Below are positions 1 through 7,488 of a stretch of 18,437 bases of DNA, piece by piece. Made by a program: the position numbers and the translations under genes. Location: the NCBI GenBank assembly GCA_028697875.1, contig JAQVEQ010000035.1, positions 1 to 18,437 of the forward strand, given 5' to 3'. The stretch comes from Novosphingobium sp. Lineage in GTDB: Bacteria > Pseudomonadota > Alphaproteobacteria > Sphingomonadales > Sphingomonadaceae. Below the pieces are notes generated by a model. The model ran no database searches. It was not told the origin of the DNA and saw only the letters and a program-made list of their open reading frames with translations. Position 1 is the stretch's first letter. Each line of letters begins with the position of its first letter.

Positions 1-1876
<1,876 letters not shown>

Positions 1877-1882
1877 GCCGAC

Positions 1883-1911
1883 GATATAGGCATTCCAGGG
1901 CAGATTAGAAA
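1883..1911 (-). promoter_or_regulatory. Predicted gyrB promoter, possibly giving a leaderless mRNA
   Basis: On the minus strand TTTCTA (1911-1906) is followed after 17 bp by TATATC (1888-1883), a reasonable sigma-70-type pair. Only 6 nt separate TATATC from the gyrB ATG, so transcription would start at or next to the start codon. No ribosome-binding site is visible, which agrees with leaderless translation. The same geometry occurs in front of tldD. This is prediction from sequence only. Confidence 0.5.
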
Positions 1912-1966
1912 GCTTTGCGGGATGCCATCCACAGGGATGTGCGGGGCGCCGGGGACGCCATGCGAA

Positions 1967-1998
1967 ACGGCCGTCCTCCTCAGCGGGAGAACGGCCGT
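1967..1998 (-). terminator. Hairpin terminator after the 27-aa peptide gene
   Basis: The arms at 1967-1979 and 1986-1998 form a 13-bp stem with a 6-nt loop. Both arms contain ACGGCCGT. Transcribed from the minus strand, the only imperfect pair is a U-G wobble; from the plus strand the same position is a C-A mismatch. This favours function on the minus strand, where a short U run follows. It lies 29 bp past the stop of the 27-aa gene and upstream of the gyrB promoter, so it would insulate gyrB. Confidence 0.7.
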
Positions 1999-2027
1999 CT
2001 GCCGTTAGGGTTTGACATGGTTCCTGC

Positions 2028-2111
2028 TCAGATCAGCGTGGCTGTGAACAACATACCGCTGGTCGATGCCGCCACGAGGATCGGCAGGACACGCGAAGCG
2101 ATAGTGCGCAT
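2028..2111 (-). CDS. 27-residue hydrophobic peptide (unrecognised)
   Basis: The reading frame starts at ATG 2111 and stops at TGA 2028-2030. AGGAGGT, an almost ideal Shine-Dalgarno, sits 5 nt upstream of the ATG; few genes in the window have one this good. The peptide begins MRTIASRVLP and continues ILVAASTSGM then LFTATLI. Two arginines come first, then one hydrophobic stretch of about 19 residues, so it should insert in or associate with the inner membrane. A strong terminator follows 29 bp after the stop, making this a complete monocistronic unit. I do not recognise the family. It could be a small membrane peptide, a leader peptide or a toxin-like peptide; no antisense RNA or partner gene is evident. 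Coding status is inferred from the Shine-Dalgarno, start, stop and terminator layout. Confidence 0.6.
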   Translation of the reverse strand: MRTIASRVLPILVAASTSGMLFTATLI

Positions 2112-2459
2112 AAGGTACCTCCTGTTTCAGTTCAGCCCGGCGTCGCGCTGCTGCGCCCCGCTGGCCTGCCCCCCAAATGTTCTTCGCCCCTTCTCTTCGC
2201 AATCGCAAAAAAGTGTCCGCATGTTGCGCTTTTTGCATCCAGGCGCATGGAATGTTGATTATTGGCGTAAAACCGTCCCTTCCGGTGCCGCGTGAGCCGT
2301 GGCGGACGGGTGCCGAAAGCCGGGAATTGTTGCAATGCAGCATCAGTTTGTGTGCGCTTGCGCAAGCGGTGTGGCCCGGGCCGTTCGCCGTGCGTGCTTG
2401 AAAGGGGCCGAAATTTCGTGGCACCAAGGCGCAAATGCGGAGCGGCAAGGGCCAAGGCG
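2112..2459. other. Divergent intergenic region between the 27-aa gene and ppk2
   Basis: About 350 bp contains no convincing gene. It is more AT-rich in its middle (about 2170-2270) than its surroundings. A perfect 14-bp palindrome lies at 2355-2368. No sigma-70-like promoter with good hexamers and spacing stands out for either flanking gene. Open frames that cross it lack ribosome-binding sites and recognisable motifs. Confidence 0.5.
2355..2368. repeat. 14-bp perfect palindrome upstream of ppk2
   Basis: CGCTTGCGCAAGCG reads the same on both strands. It ends 91 bp before the ppk2 start, a position where an operator could sit. No regulator is encoded next to it, so any role is speculative. 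Confidence 0.4.
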
Positions 2460-3239
2460 ATGAAACGCAAGCAATACGAAGAGCTTCTCGAGCCGCTCGA
2501 AACGGAGCTGGCGGCCATGGCCCGCTGGGCGAAGGCGAAGGGCGAGCGGATCTGCGTGCTGTTCGAAGGCCGCGACACTGCGGGCAAGGGCGGGGTCATC
2601 AAGGCGATCGCCGAACGCATCAACCCGCGCCAGTGCCGGGTGGTCGCCCTCGCCAAGCCGAACGAGGAGGAGGCCGGGCAATGGTACTTCCAGCGGTATG
2701 CCCACCACTTGCCCTCGGCCGGGCAGATCGTGCTGTTCGACCGTAGCTGGTACAACCGGGCGGGGGTGGAACAGGTCATGGGCTTTGCCACCGATGCGCA
2801 GATCGCGGCCTTCCTGCGCGCGGTGCCGATCTTCGAGAAGATGCTGGCCGACGACGGCATCCGCCTGTTCAAGTACTGGCTGAGCTGCGATCAGGAGCAG
2901 CAGGAACAGCGCTTCGCCGAACGGCTGGCCGACCCGCTCAAGCGGTGGAAGCTTTCCCCCATCGATGCCGCCGCCCGGACGAAGTACGCCGACTACACCG
3001 CCGCGCGCGAAGCGATGTTCGCGCAGACCCACACTGCCTGGGCACCGTGGACGGTGGTCGATTTCAACGACCAGCGGCTCGGCCGGCTGACCCTGATCCG
3101 CGACCTGCTGGACCGCCTGCCCGATACGCAGGTGCCGCCCGACACGATCGACTGGCCGGAGTTGGGCCACGCGCCGTTGACCGAACAGTTCGGCATGATG
3201 AAGCCGATTGCCCCTTTCCCATTCGAGGAGGAGGATTGA
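2460..3239 (+). CDS. ppk2: Polyphosphate kinase 2 family protein
   Basis: PPK2 enzymes move phosphate between inorganic polyphosphate and nucleoside di- or monophosphates, mostly making NTPs or NDPs from polyphosphate in the cytoplasm. The 259-residue protein shows the PPK2 Walker A GRDTAGKGG (37-45), Walker B region FDRSWYNR (93-100), and a lid region RLADPLKRWKLSP (155-167). It has one PPK2 domain and is close to the length usual for single-domain members. The chosen ATG (MKRKQYEELL) begins the conserved first helix; a GTG 42 bp upstream with AAGGGG before it is an alternative. A lipoprotein gene follows after 3 bp, so the two probably share an mRNA. Substrate class (ADP/GDP or AMP/GMP) cannot be set from sequence alone; the single-domain length suits the class that phosphorylates diphosphates. 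Confidence 0.93.
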   Translation: MKRKQYEELLEPLETELAAMARWAKAKGERICVLFEGRDTAGKGGVIKAIAERINPRQCRVVALAKPNEEEAGQWYFQRYAHHLPSAGQIVLFDRSWYNRAGVEQVMGFATDAQIAAFLRAVPIFEKMLADDGIRLFKYWLSCDQEQQEQRFAERLADPLKRWKLSPIDAAARTKYADYTAAREAMFAQTHTAWAPWTVVDFNDQRLGRLTLIRDLLDRLPDTQVPPDTIDWPELGHAPLTEQFGMMKPIAPFPFEEED

Positions 3240-3242
3240 ACG

Positions 3243-3638
3243 ATGGACTGGAAGTGGACTGCCGCCCTCGCGCTCCTGCCGCTGGCCGCCTGCGTGACCG
3301 CAGGGGCGCCCGCCGCCCCGCCGGCCTGCCCGCAGACCCGCAACTGGCAGGCCTGGATCAACGCGATGCCCGGCCCGGGCATGGTGCCGACCCTGATCGT
3401 GATGGGCGAGGCCGACATCCCCGCCGGGATGACCTGGCGGTTGGAACCCGGCCCGACCGACCGGATGATGCCGCCGGGCCAGCGTTTCACGCTCAGCCTC
3501 GTGCCGGGCGACGGCCCGGTCGGCTGGCAGCACGTGCGCGGCGAGATCAAGCCCGCGCTTTCCGCCTACGGTTCGGTGATCGTCGGTTGCGCGGGCAAGG
3601 AAATCGCCCGCGTCGACGAGGTCAAGACGGCCTACTGA
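3243..3638 (+). CDS. Small predicted lipoprotein of unknown function
   Basis: The 131-residue protein begins with a short charged end, a hydrophobic stretch, and the lipobox LAAC ending at C17, so it should be cleaved by signal peptidase II and lipid-anchored. Apart from C17 the mature part has two cysteines (C29 in PPACPQ and C116 in IVGCAGKE) and a central segment rich in Pro and Gly. I do not recognise a domain. The start has a strong GGAGGAGGA ribosome-binding site lying within the last codons of ppk2, and the gap is only 3 bp, so it is very likely co-transcribed and perhaps translationally coupled to ppk2. No functional link to polyphosphate can be stated. It converges with the next gene, whose stop is 6 bp away. 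Confidence 0.8.
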   Translation: MDWKWTAALALLPLAACVTAGAPAAPPACPQTRNWQAWINAMPGPGMVPTLIVMGEADIPAGMTWRLEPGPTDRMMPPGQRFTLSLVPGDGPVGWQHVRGEIKPALSAYGSVIVGCAGKEIARVDEVKTAY

Positions 3639-3644
3639 TCCGGG

Positions 3645-3800
3645 TCAGCCGTTAGGCGCGGCGGTGTCCGTGTCCAGCACCTGACGGAGCACGGCAATGC
3701 GCTTTCGCGCTTCGGTCCAATCGCGTTCGGGGTGCTTCTGCATCTCGTCCAGCAGCGAACGCAGTTCGTGTTCGCGGTCCTCGTTGGTAACCTCTTTCAT
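3645..3800 (-). CDS. 51-residue charged hypothetical protein
   Basis: The frame from ATG 3800 encodes a soluble, strongly charged peptide starting MKEVTNEDRE, with Arg/Glu/Lys-rich heptad-like spacing that predicts one or two alpha helices. AGGAG lies 5 nt before the chosen ATG, which is why I prefer it to an in-frame upstream ATG at 3836. No catalytic motif, cysteine or membrane segment is present. I do not recognise the family. It is transcribed towards the ppk2-lipoprotein pair and ends 6 bp from it, with no room for a separate terminator. The good ribosome-binding site and compositional pattern support a real gene. Confidence 0.65.
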   Translation of the reverse strand: MKEVTNEDREHELRSLLDEMQKHPERDWTEARKRIAVLRQVLDTDTAAPNG

Positions 3801-3928
3801 GACGGCTCCTTTCGTTCCGGCCTCTCCTTGGGCCAACGCGCTGGGGCGGGGAGAGTTCCGGGGGCTATCGCCGCGCCCGGCGATGGGTTAGGCTTCCGCT
3901 TCCCGACAGCGGCAAGGAGGCGCGCAGA

Positions 3929-4357
3929 ATGGCCGAGTTCGACGACCAGGGCAGGCCGAAGGCACCCGAAGGCAGGCCCGCCAGCACGCCGCCCGCGCCG
4001 CAGCCGGCGGCCCCGTCCGCCGCGCCTGCGTTCGCATTCAACCGGCCGACCATCGTCAGCCTGCTCTACCTTTCCTCCTGCGTCCTGTTCGCCACCGGGA
4101 TCGTGGGGCTGGTGCTGGCCTATGTCTGGCGGAACGAGCCGCACGAGGAGTGGGAAACCTCGCATTACACCTACCTCATCCGCACCTTCTGGCTCGGCCT
4201 GCTGGGCGCGGTGGTCAGCACCCTGCTGATGGTGGTGGCGATCGGCTTCCTCCTGCTGGGGGCAGTGGCGATCCTGGTGATCGTGCGCTGCGTGCTGAGC
4301 CTGGTGGCCGCGCAGAAGCAGCAGCCGATGCCTAATCCGGAGACGTGGTTGGCCTGA
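3929..4357 (+). CDS. DUF4870-like small membrane protein
   Basis: The 142-residue protein has a disordered Pro/Ala-rich N-terminus (1-38), one hydrophobic segment at about 41-66, a short loop containing SHYTYLIRTFWLG, and a long hydrophobic region at about 86-128. The H-Y-x-x-x-IRTFW pattern in the loop and the end I-V-R-C resemble DUF4870/Tic20-like membrane proteins. The function of that family in bacteria is not established. AAGGAGG lies 8 nt before the ATG. The gene stands alone on the plus strand. A 14-bp tandem duplication covers its last codons and stop. The family assignment rests on the loop motif and topology and is moderately secure. Confidence 0.75.
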   Translation: MAEFDDQGRPKAPEGRPASTPPAPQPAAPSAAPAFAFNRPTIVSLLYLSSCVLFATGIVGLVLAYVWRNEPHEEWETSHYTYLIRTFWLGLLGAVVSTLLMVVAIGFLLLGAVAILVIVRCVLSLVAAQKQQPMPNPETWLA

Positions 4358-4374
4358 GCGGGTTGGCCTGAGCG
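4347..4374 (+). repeat. 14-bp tandem duplication across a stop codon
   Basis: GGTTGGCCTGAGCG occurs twice in direct succession (4347-4360, 4361-4374), and a partial third copy follows. The first copy includes the TGA of the DUF4870-like gene. It looks like a slippage duplication and adds no sense codons. Confidence 0.8.
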
Positions 4375-4592
4375 GGCAGGCCTGATTCCGCCACGCCTGC
4401 TGTTACCTTCAGGTTGATGCAATTCGGCCCGTTTGTCCCCGGCCTTTCCCTTTGTGCACAGGCACTTGTGCCCGATCCATGTCACCTTCCACGGACGCGC
4501 CTTGCTCCGGGTGGAGAGGCATTTGCCGGAATGGGGAGACGCACCGCGCATGGCCGCACCATGGCAGGTCCGGGGCGAGTAGGAAAACGGGT
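4375..4592. other. Intergenic stretch without a recognisable gene
   Basis: I see no convincing coding region here. The only structure is a short hairpin-forming GGCACTTGTGCC near 4460-4475. Possible frames are short, lack ribosome-binding sites and show no family motifs. Confidence 0.4.
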
Positions 4593-4793
4593 TCAGGACT
4601 TGCGGGGCGCGCTATCGTGCGCGGGCTTCACGGCCCAGGGATTGGCCTGCTCATGCTTGGGCGCGGGCTTGGCGTTGTGCGCCGCCTCGTCCGGCTTGGG
4701 CACCGAGCAATAGGCCGTCAGCAGGATCCCGGCGGCCCACCACAAGGCCTTCCAGCGGCTGGCAAAGACACTGCTGAGGCGCGGTCCGAACAT
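4593..4793 (-). CDS. 66-residue single-helix membrane protein (unknown)
   Basis: The protein starts MFGPRLSSVFASRWKALWW, followed by one transmembrane helix at about 14-31 and a Pro/Ala/His/Lys-rich tail. Positive residues before the helix predict a cytoplasmic N-terminus with the tail in the periplasm. The single cysteine (C29) is at the end of the helix, but the residues before it do not form a good lipobox. I do not recognise the function. No strong Shine-Dalgarno is visible before the ATG. Its left edge faces the DUF4870-like gene and its right edge the repeat-flanked DUF559 unit. The clear topology favours a real gene. Confidence 0.6.
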   Translation of the reverse strand: MFGPRLSSVFASRWKALWWAAGILLTAYCSVPKPDEAAHNAKPAPKHEQANPWAVKPAHDSAPRKS

Positions 4794-4851
4794 GGCCGGA
4801 CTATCCCACGCCGCGGTTAACGGAGAGTGGAGAGGCAGGCGCTGTTGCTCT

Positions 4852-4873
4852 CCCCTCCCGCAAGCGGGAGGGG
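4852..4873. repeat. REP-like palindrome A
   Basis: Arms CCCCTCCCGC and GCGGGAGGGG with an AA loop make a 10-bp perfect stem. It is the outer left repeat of the DUF559 unit and matches palindromes B and D exactly over the whole 22 bp. Confidence 0.85.
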
Positions 4874-4946
4874 CCGGGGGTGGGTTGTTCCAACGTCCGA
4901 CCTGCCCACCCCATTGCGACTAGGCGCTACGCGCCAAGTCTCATTG

Positions 4947-4968
4947 CCCCTCCCGCAAGCGGGAGGGG
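4947..4968. repeat. REP-like palindrome B
   Basis: It is identical to palindrome A, with 10-bp arms and an AA loop. It is the inner left repeat, 76 bp before the DUF559 start chosen here. Confidence 0.85.
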
Positions 4969-5044
4969 GCCGCGCGGGGTGGGCCGGGCCATTATGGCGG
5001 CAACTCCCCTTGCGGCCACCGCTTGCCATCGGCACACCCCGGCC

Positions 5045-5452
5045 ATGCCCGAATGGAACCCTCGCAACACCGTGCGAGCGCGCGGCTTGCGCAATGCGGC
5101 CACTCCGGCGGAGCGTCTGCTGTGGCGCTATCTCGCCCGCTCCGGGCTCGGCGCGAAGTTCAGCCGCCAGATGCCGGTCGGCCCATATTTCGCGGACTTC
5201 CTTTGCCGGGAATTGCAACTGCTGGTCGAACTGGACGGCATTTCGCACGACCGCGCGCCCGGGCGGGACGGGACGCGCGACCGCTGGATGGCGGAGCGGG
5301 GCTACCGCGTCCTGCGCTTCACCAATGTCGAGGTCCTCGGCAATGCGGAAGGCGTCGCCACCACGATCCGCGAAGCCATCGCGCAGCTAAGGGGCGGTGA
5401 ACAAGTCCCTCCCGCTCGCGGGAGGGATAGCGAGGCTTGGCGAACGCAGTGA
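5045..5452 (+). CDS. DUF559 endonuclease-like protein (Vsr-like fold)
   Basis: The protein matches the DUF559 family, small proteins with a Vsr/PD-(D/E)xK nuclease-like fold and no firmly established role. The N-terminal part (NTVRARGLRN, then TPAERLLWRYL at 20-30) is the usual family opening. The presumed catalytic core is D51 (YFADFLC), E62 and D64 (VELDG), and H68. The ending RWMAERGYRVLRFTNVEVL is also typical. The ATG at 5045 places the family start correctly; ATG 4994 is an in-frame alternative, and neither has a good Shine-Dalgarno. The last 15 residues are encoded by palindrome C and the sequence beyond it, so the original stop has been lost or the repeat inserted there. The gene sits inside a symmetric repeat unit. 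Family call is secure; activity is unproven. Confidence 0.88.
   Translation: MPEWNPRNTVRARGLRNAATPAERLLWRYLARSGLGAKFSRQMPVGPYFADFLCRELQLLVELDGISHDRAPGRDGTRDRWMAERGYRVLRFTNVEVLGNAEGVATTIREAIAQLRGGEQVPPARGRDSEAWRTQ
5406..5427. repeat. REP-like palindrome C (inside the DUF559 reading frame)
   Basis: Arms TCCCTCCCGC and GCGGGAGGGA flank a TC loop, a variant of palindromes A, B and D with compensating changes that keep all 10 pairs. It overlaps the 3' end of the DUF559 frame. The paired change supports selection for, or copying of, the hairpin. Confidence 0.85.
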
Positions 5453-5544
5453 GCCTAGCCGCAGCAGGGTGGGCAATCCGCGCCAGAATTGAATCTGGCC
5501 GCAATGGGGTGAGCAATCCGCCTCGCAGCAAGGTCCACCCCCAC

Positions 5545-5566
5545 CCCCTCCCGCAAGCGGGAGGGG
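5545..5566. repeat. REP-like palindrome D
   Basis: It is identical to palindromes A and B and forms the outer right repeat. The stretch between C and D also holds two related direct copies ending in CAATCCGC (near 5473 and 5513) and an inverted CCAGA/TCTGG pair. A looser hairpin with arms GCGCCCC and GGGGCGC follows at 5576-5599. Confidence 0.85.
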
Positions 5567-5669
5567 AGCCCCGCAGCGCCCCGTTTACGGGAGGGGCGCG
5601 AGGCTTGCCGATCTGTAGGAGAGGTTGGCCGCAGCCGGTTGGGCCGCTCTCGCTCGTGGGGCAGTCCGC

Positions 5670-5981
5670 CTACCGATCCACCATCCACGCTGCCAGGGCG
5701 GCCAGCGCGACGACCTGCATTGCCGCGATCGCGTGCAGGTTGGTGCAGAACGGTTGCTTGCGGGTCTTGTGCCGGAACAGGCGCCGCGCGGCATAGGCCC
5801 CGGGCGAACCGCCCGCGAAGGCCCACAGGAGCAGCGTCTGTTCGGAAATCCGCCGCTTGCCCGCTTCCGCCAGCATCTTGTCGATCCCAAACGCGGCGAA
5901 GGCGATGAAATTGATTGCGATCAGGTAAGTCGCGATATTGGCGGGCGTTAGGAGGGGCTGGAGGAGGTCCATTGCTCTCAT
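5670..5981 (-). CDS. DUF1294 family membrane protein
   Basis: The 103-residue protein has hydrophobic segments at about 13-31, 47-60 and 84-101. Between them are the DUF1294 signatures FGIDK (31-35), RRISEQTLL (43-51), GGSPGAYAARRLFRHKTRK (57-75) and PF. The family is widespread in bacteria and its function is unknown. The ATG at 5981 lacks a clear ribosome-binding site; the ATG three codons later (5972) has GAGAG just before it and is possible. The restriction endonuclease gene ends 34 bp upstream on the same strand, so read-through from the R-M operon is possible, but the higher GC of this gene suggests it belongs to the older chromosomal background. Confidence 0.85.
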   Translation of the reverse strand: MRAMDLLQPLLTPANIATYLIAINFIAFAAFGIDKMLAEAGKRRISEQTLLLWAFAGGSPGAYAARRLFRHKTRKQPFCTNLHAIAAMQVVALAALAAWMVDR

Positions 5982-6015
5982 CAGTTACGCGCCAAACGAT
6001 TTCTTGCGGTGGGGG

Positions 6016-6750
6016 TTATCCAGCCATGTCGATGATCGACGGCGGCAATCCAATTAATACCAGTGGGCAAGGATTGCCTACACCGCGAGCTACGCGATCC
6101 ATGAGTTTTGACCAGTGGGTCGTTGCCATTCCGTATTTGTCCGCGACAAATTTACGTGCCCACGCTTCAGCAAATGGCTGACCCGCGCCCACGTGACGAT
6201 CGATTTGCTGACGCTGCGGACGGGTTGGGGACAAATCGAGTGCGTACAGATCGTCGTAGGAAGTAACATTGCGAGTTTGTCCAAAGGCTAAAACGCGCTC
6301 AAACATTTCTGTTTGCATAGCGCTGCCGCGTGTGACGATCCCACCGAGACTTATCGCACCTTCGGCGTGGAGGCGCTTGAAGTTCTCTAGGTCACGATCA
6401 AAGAACGGATCCTTGTTGTTCCATTCGATTTCAAACGCGACGGTTCCATGGTCGTGGCGCCGGACATGATCGATTTCGTGACTGATTGATTCCTTGGCAA
6501 CCCCATCTACCGTCTTGGTTAGCTCGAAATTATGCTTTGGCCAGCCTCGTTCGGAGAGCCCACGGCGAAGGCGTTGGGTCATTTTGGTTTCGCCTCCACC
6601 GCCACCGATTATTTCGGTGATCGGTAGAGAGAGGGCAAGCAGCGCACCTTCAAGCTCGTCGATCAGTTCGGGGAAGTCATGTTGGATGATGGCTTCTGCA
6701 TGGCTTGTGAACTTTAGTTCATAGCCGAACTCGCGTAGTTTCTCGAACAT
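6016..6750 (-). CDS. Type II restriction endonuclease, BglII/BstYI-like
   Basis: The 244-residue protein fits the BglII-type restriction endonuclease family, whose characterised members cut AGATCT or RGATCY. The family pattern D, then E-x-(Q/E), then K appears as D94 (HEIDHV), E107 and E109 (FEIEWNNKD), and K113, followed by FFDRDL. Compared with the usual D-x8-E spacing there are four extra residues, rich in His/Asp/Arg. A glycine run (GGGGGET) lies at 49-55. The ATG shares its A with the TGA of the methyltransferase (TGATG), so the pair is translationally coupled; a GTG one codon earlier is an alternative. By eye the GC content here is near 50-57%, clearly below the neighbours, which suggests horizontal transfer. 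The actual target is not determinable from sequence. Confidence 0.85.
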   Translation of the reverse strand: MFEKLREFGYELKFTSHAEAIIQHDFPELIDELEGALLALSLPITEIIGGGGGETKMTQRLRRGLSERGWPKHNFELTKTVDGVAKESISHEIDHVRRHDHGTVAFEIEWNNKDPFFDRDLENFKRLHAEGAISLGGIVTRGSAMQTEMFERVLAFGQTRNVTSYDDLYALDLSPTRPQRQQIDRHVGAGQPFAEAWARKFVADKYGMATTHWSKLMDRVARGVGNPCPLVLIGLPPSIIDMAG

Positions 6751-7397
6751 CACTCCGCTGCAATAGCGCTATTATAACTGTATGTGTCCCAAGTAGGGCG
6801 GTAGTCTTCATCGGCCTGATTGCCCCACACGGTCCATCCCTTGCGCGCGCCCCTGCTGAATAGTTCGATGCGCGGGCCCCAACTACATTCCTCAATGACT
6901 TTGTATTGTTCATCAGGTTTTCGGCTGTGTTCACGCTTCCGGGACTGGATCATGTTGACTTGCCGTCGCCCAGCATCAAGTGTGCGGGCATTCTTTCCCT
7001 TGACGCCAAACAAAAGTAATTCGGTGACGTTACGAAAATAAAAGCCGACGCCACGACCATCAGAACCGCCATCCTTCCGGATTTTATGCCAGACAATATT
7101 CGACACGTAACGGAAACCCCAGGCTTCCATTACCCGAAGTCCGTCAGGTAGGAGGGCATTCGGAACCCAAAGATAGAGGTGGGCGGGATCCGCAGCGATG
7201 TCGTCCACTGGAAGATCGCATATCTCCTCCAGTGTCATTGTCCCGTAGCGGTTAAGGCGTTTGTGCTCAGGGGCCACCTTGCCGGTACGATTCTGAAATT
7301 GCCAAGGGGGATCAGCAAGAACGGTTCCGAACTGCTTGGTTCCAGCAGTTTTCAGCAGGTCTAATCCGGCCGATGAGTGCCCGGTTGGATCAAGCAC
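6750..7397 (-). CDS. MT-A70 family adenine DNA methyltransferase of the R-M system
   Basis: MT-A70 enzymes transfer a methyl group from S-adenosylmethionine to N6 of adenine. The signature DPPW is at residues 29-32 (GTVLADPPWQF). Other family segments follow: LYLWVPNALLPDGLRVMEAWGF, IVWHKIRKDG, the G-R-G-V-G-F-Y-F-R-N substrate region, TELLLFGVKG and a final RIELFSR...GWTVWGN. I chose the GTG at 7397 because GGAGG lies 6 nt before it; the ATG at 7412 has no Shine-Dalgarno and would start only about 12 nt after the predicted transcription start. The gene is first in an overlapping pair with a BglII-like endonuclease and should protect host sites. DNA rather than RNA as substrate is inferred from this pairing. 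Confidence 0.87.
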   Translation of the reverse strand: MLDPTGHSSAGLDLLKTAGTKQFGTVLADPPWQFQNRTGKVAPEHKRLNRYGTMTLEEICDLPVDDIAADPAHLYLWVPNALLPDGLRVMEAWGFRYVSNIVWHKIRKDGGSDGRGVGFYFRNVTELLLFGVKGKNARTLDAGRRQVNMIQSRKREHSRKPDEQYKVIEECSWGPRIELFSRGARKGWTVWGNQADEDYRPTWDTYSYNSAIAAE

Positions 7398-7428
7398 GTG
7401 GCGCCTCCGCATCGTTTAGAACAAAACG

Positions 7429-7458
7429 AGATCTGAATCGATAGCGCTGATAAGTCAA
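7429..7458 (-). promoter_or_regulatory. Predicted R-M operon promoter overlapping an AGATCT site
   Basis: On the minus strand TTGACT (7458-7453) and TCAGAT (7436-7431) are spaced by 16 bp, a good -35 and a fair -10. Transcription would begin near 7424. The sequence AGATCT occupies 7429-7434, overlapping the -10 element. AGATCT is the BglII site, and this operon encodes a BglII-type endonuclease, so the promoter may be sensitive to its own methylation. This is inference from position. Confidence 0.5.
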
Positions 7459-7488
7459 CCGGTTTGCTCGGTTATCGACCGAACTTCT

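Larger units (their letters stand above)
4852..5566. mobile_element. Putative DUF559 unit bracketed by inverted palindromic repeats
   Basis: Four near-identical palindromes (4852-4873, 4947-4968, 5406-5427, 5545-5566) surround one DUF559 gene, two on each side. The sequence between the left pair (about 4904-4946) is an inverted, diverged copy of sequence between the right pair (about 5429-5474). Shared words include GCCCACCC, CTAGGC and GCCAAG on the left and their complements on the right. A second inverted match lies just inside the outer palindromes (CCGGGGGTGGG on the left, CCACCCCCACC on the right). The unit is therefore symmetric around the gene. There is no transposase and no obvious target-site duplication, so mobility is inferred only from architecture. 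Confidence 0.45.

Noticed and set aside
4460..4592. Possible structured RNA (a CACCCGGAGCAAG-like stretch on the minus strand recalls part of RNase P RNA)
   Set aside because: Only about 13 nt match from memory, and the other conserved RNase P segments are absent, so chance is more likely.
4414..4820. Two overlapping plus-strand frames of about 100-120 codons
   Set aside because: They overlap the 66-aa minus gene, begin without ribosome-binding sites and show no domain.
4852..5566. CRISPR-like array
   Set aside because: The repeats are perfect palindromes with very uneven spacing (73, 437 and 117 bp) and a gene between them; spacers and cas genes are absent.
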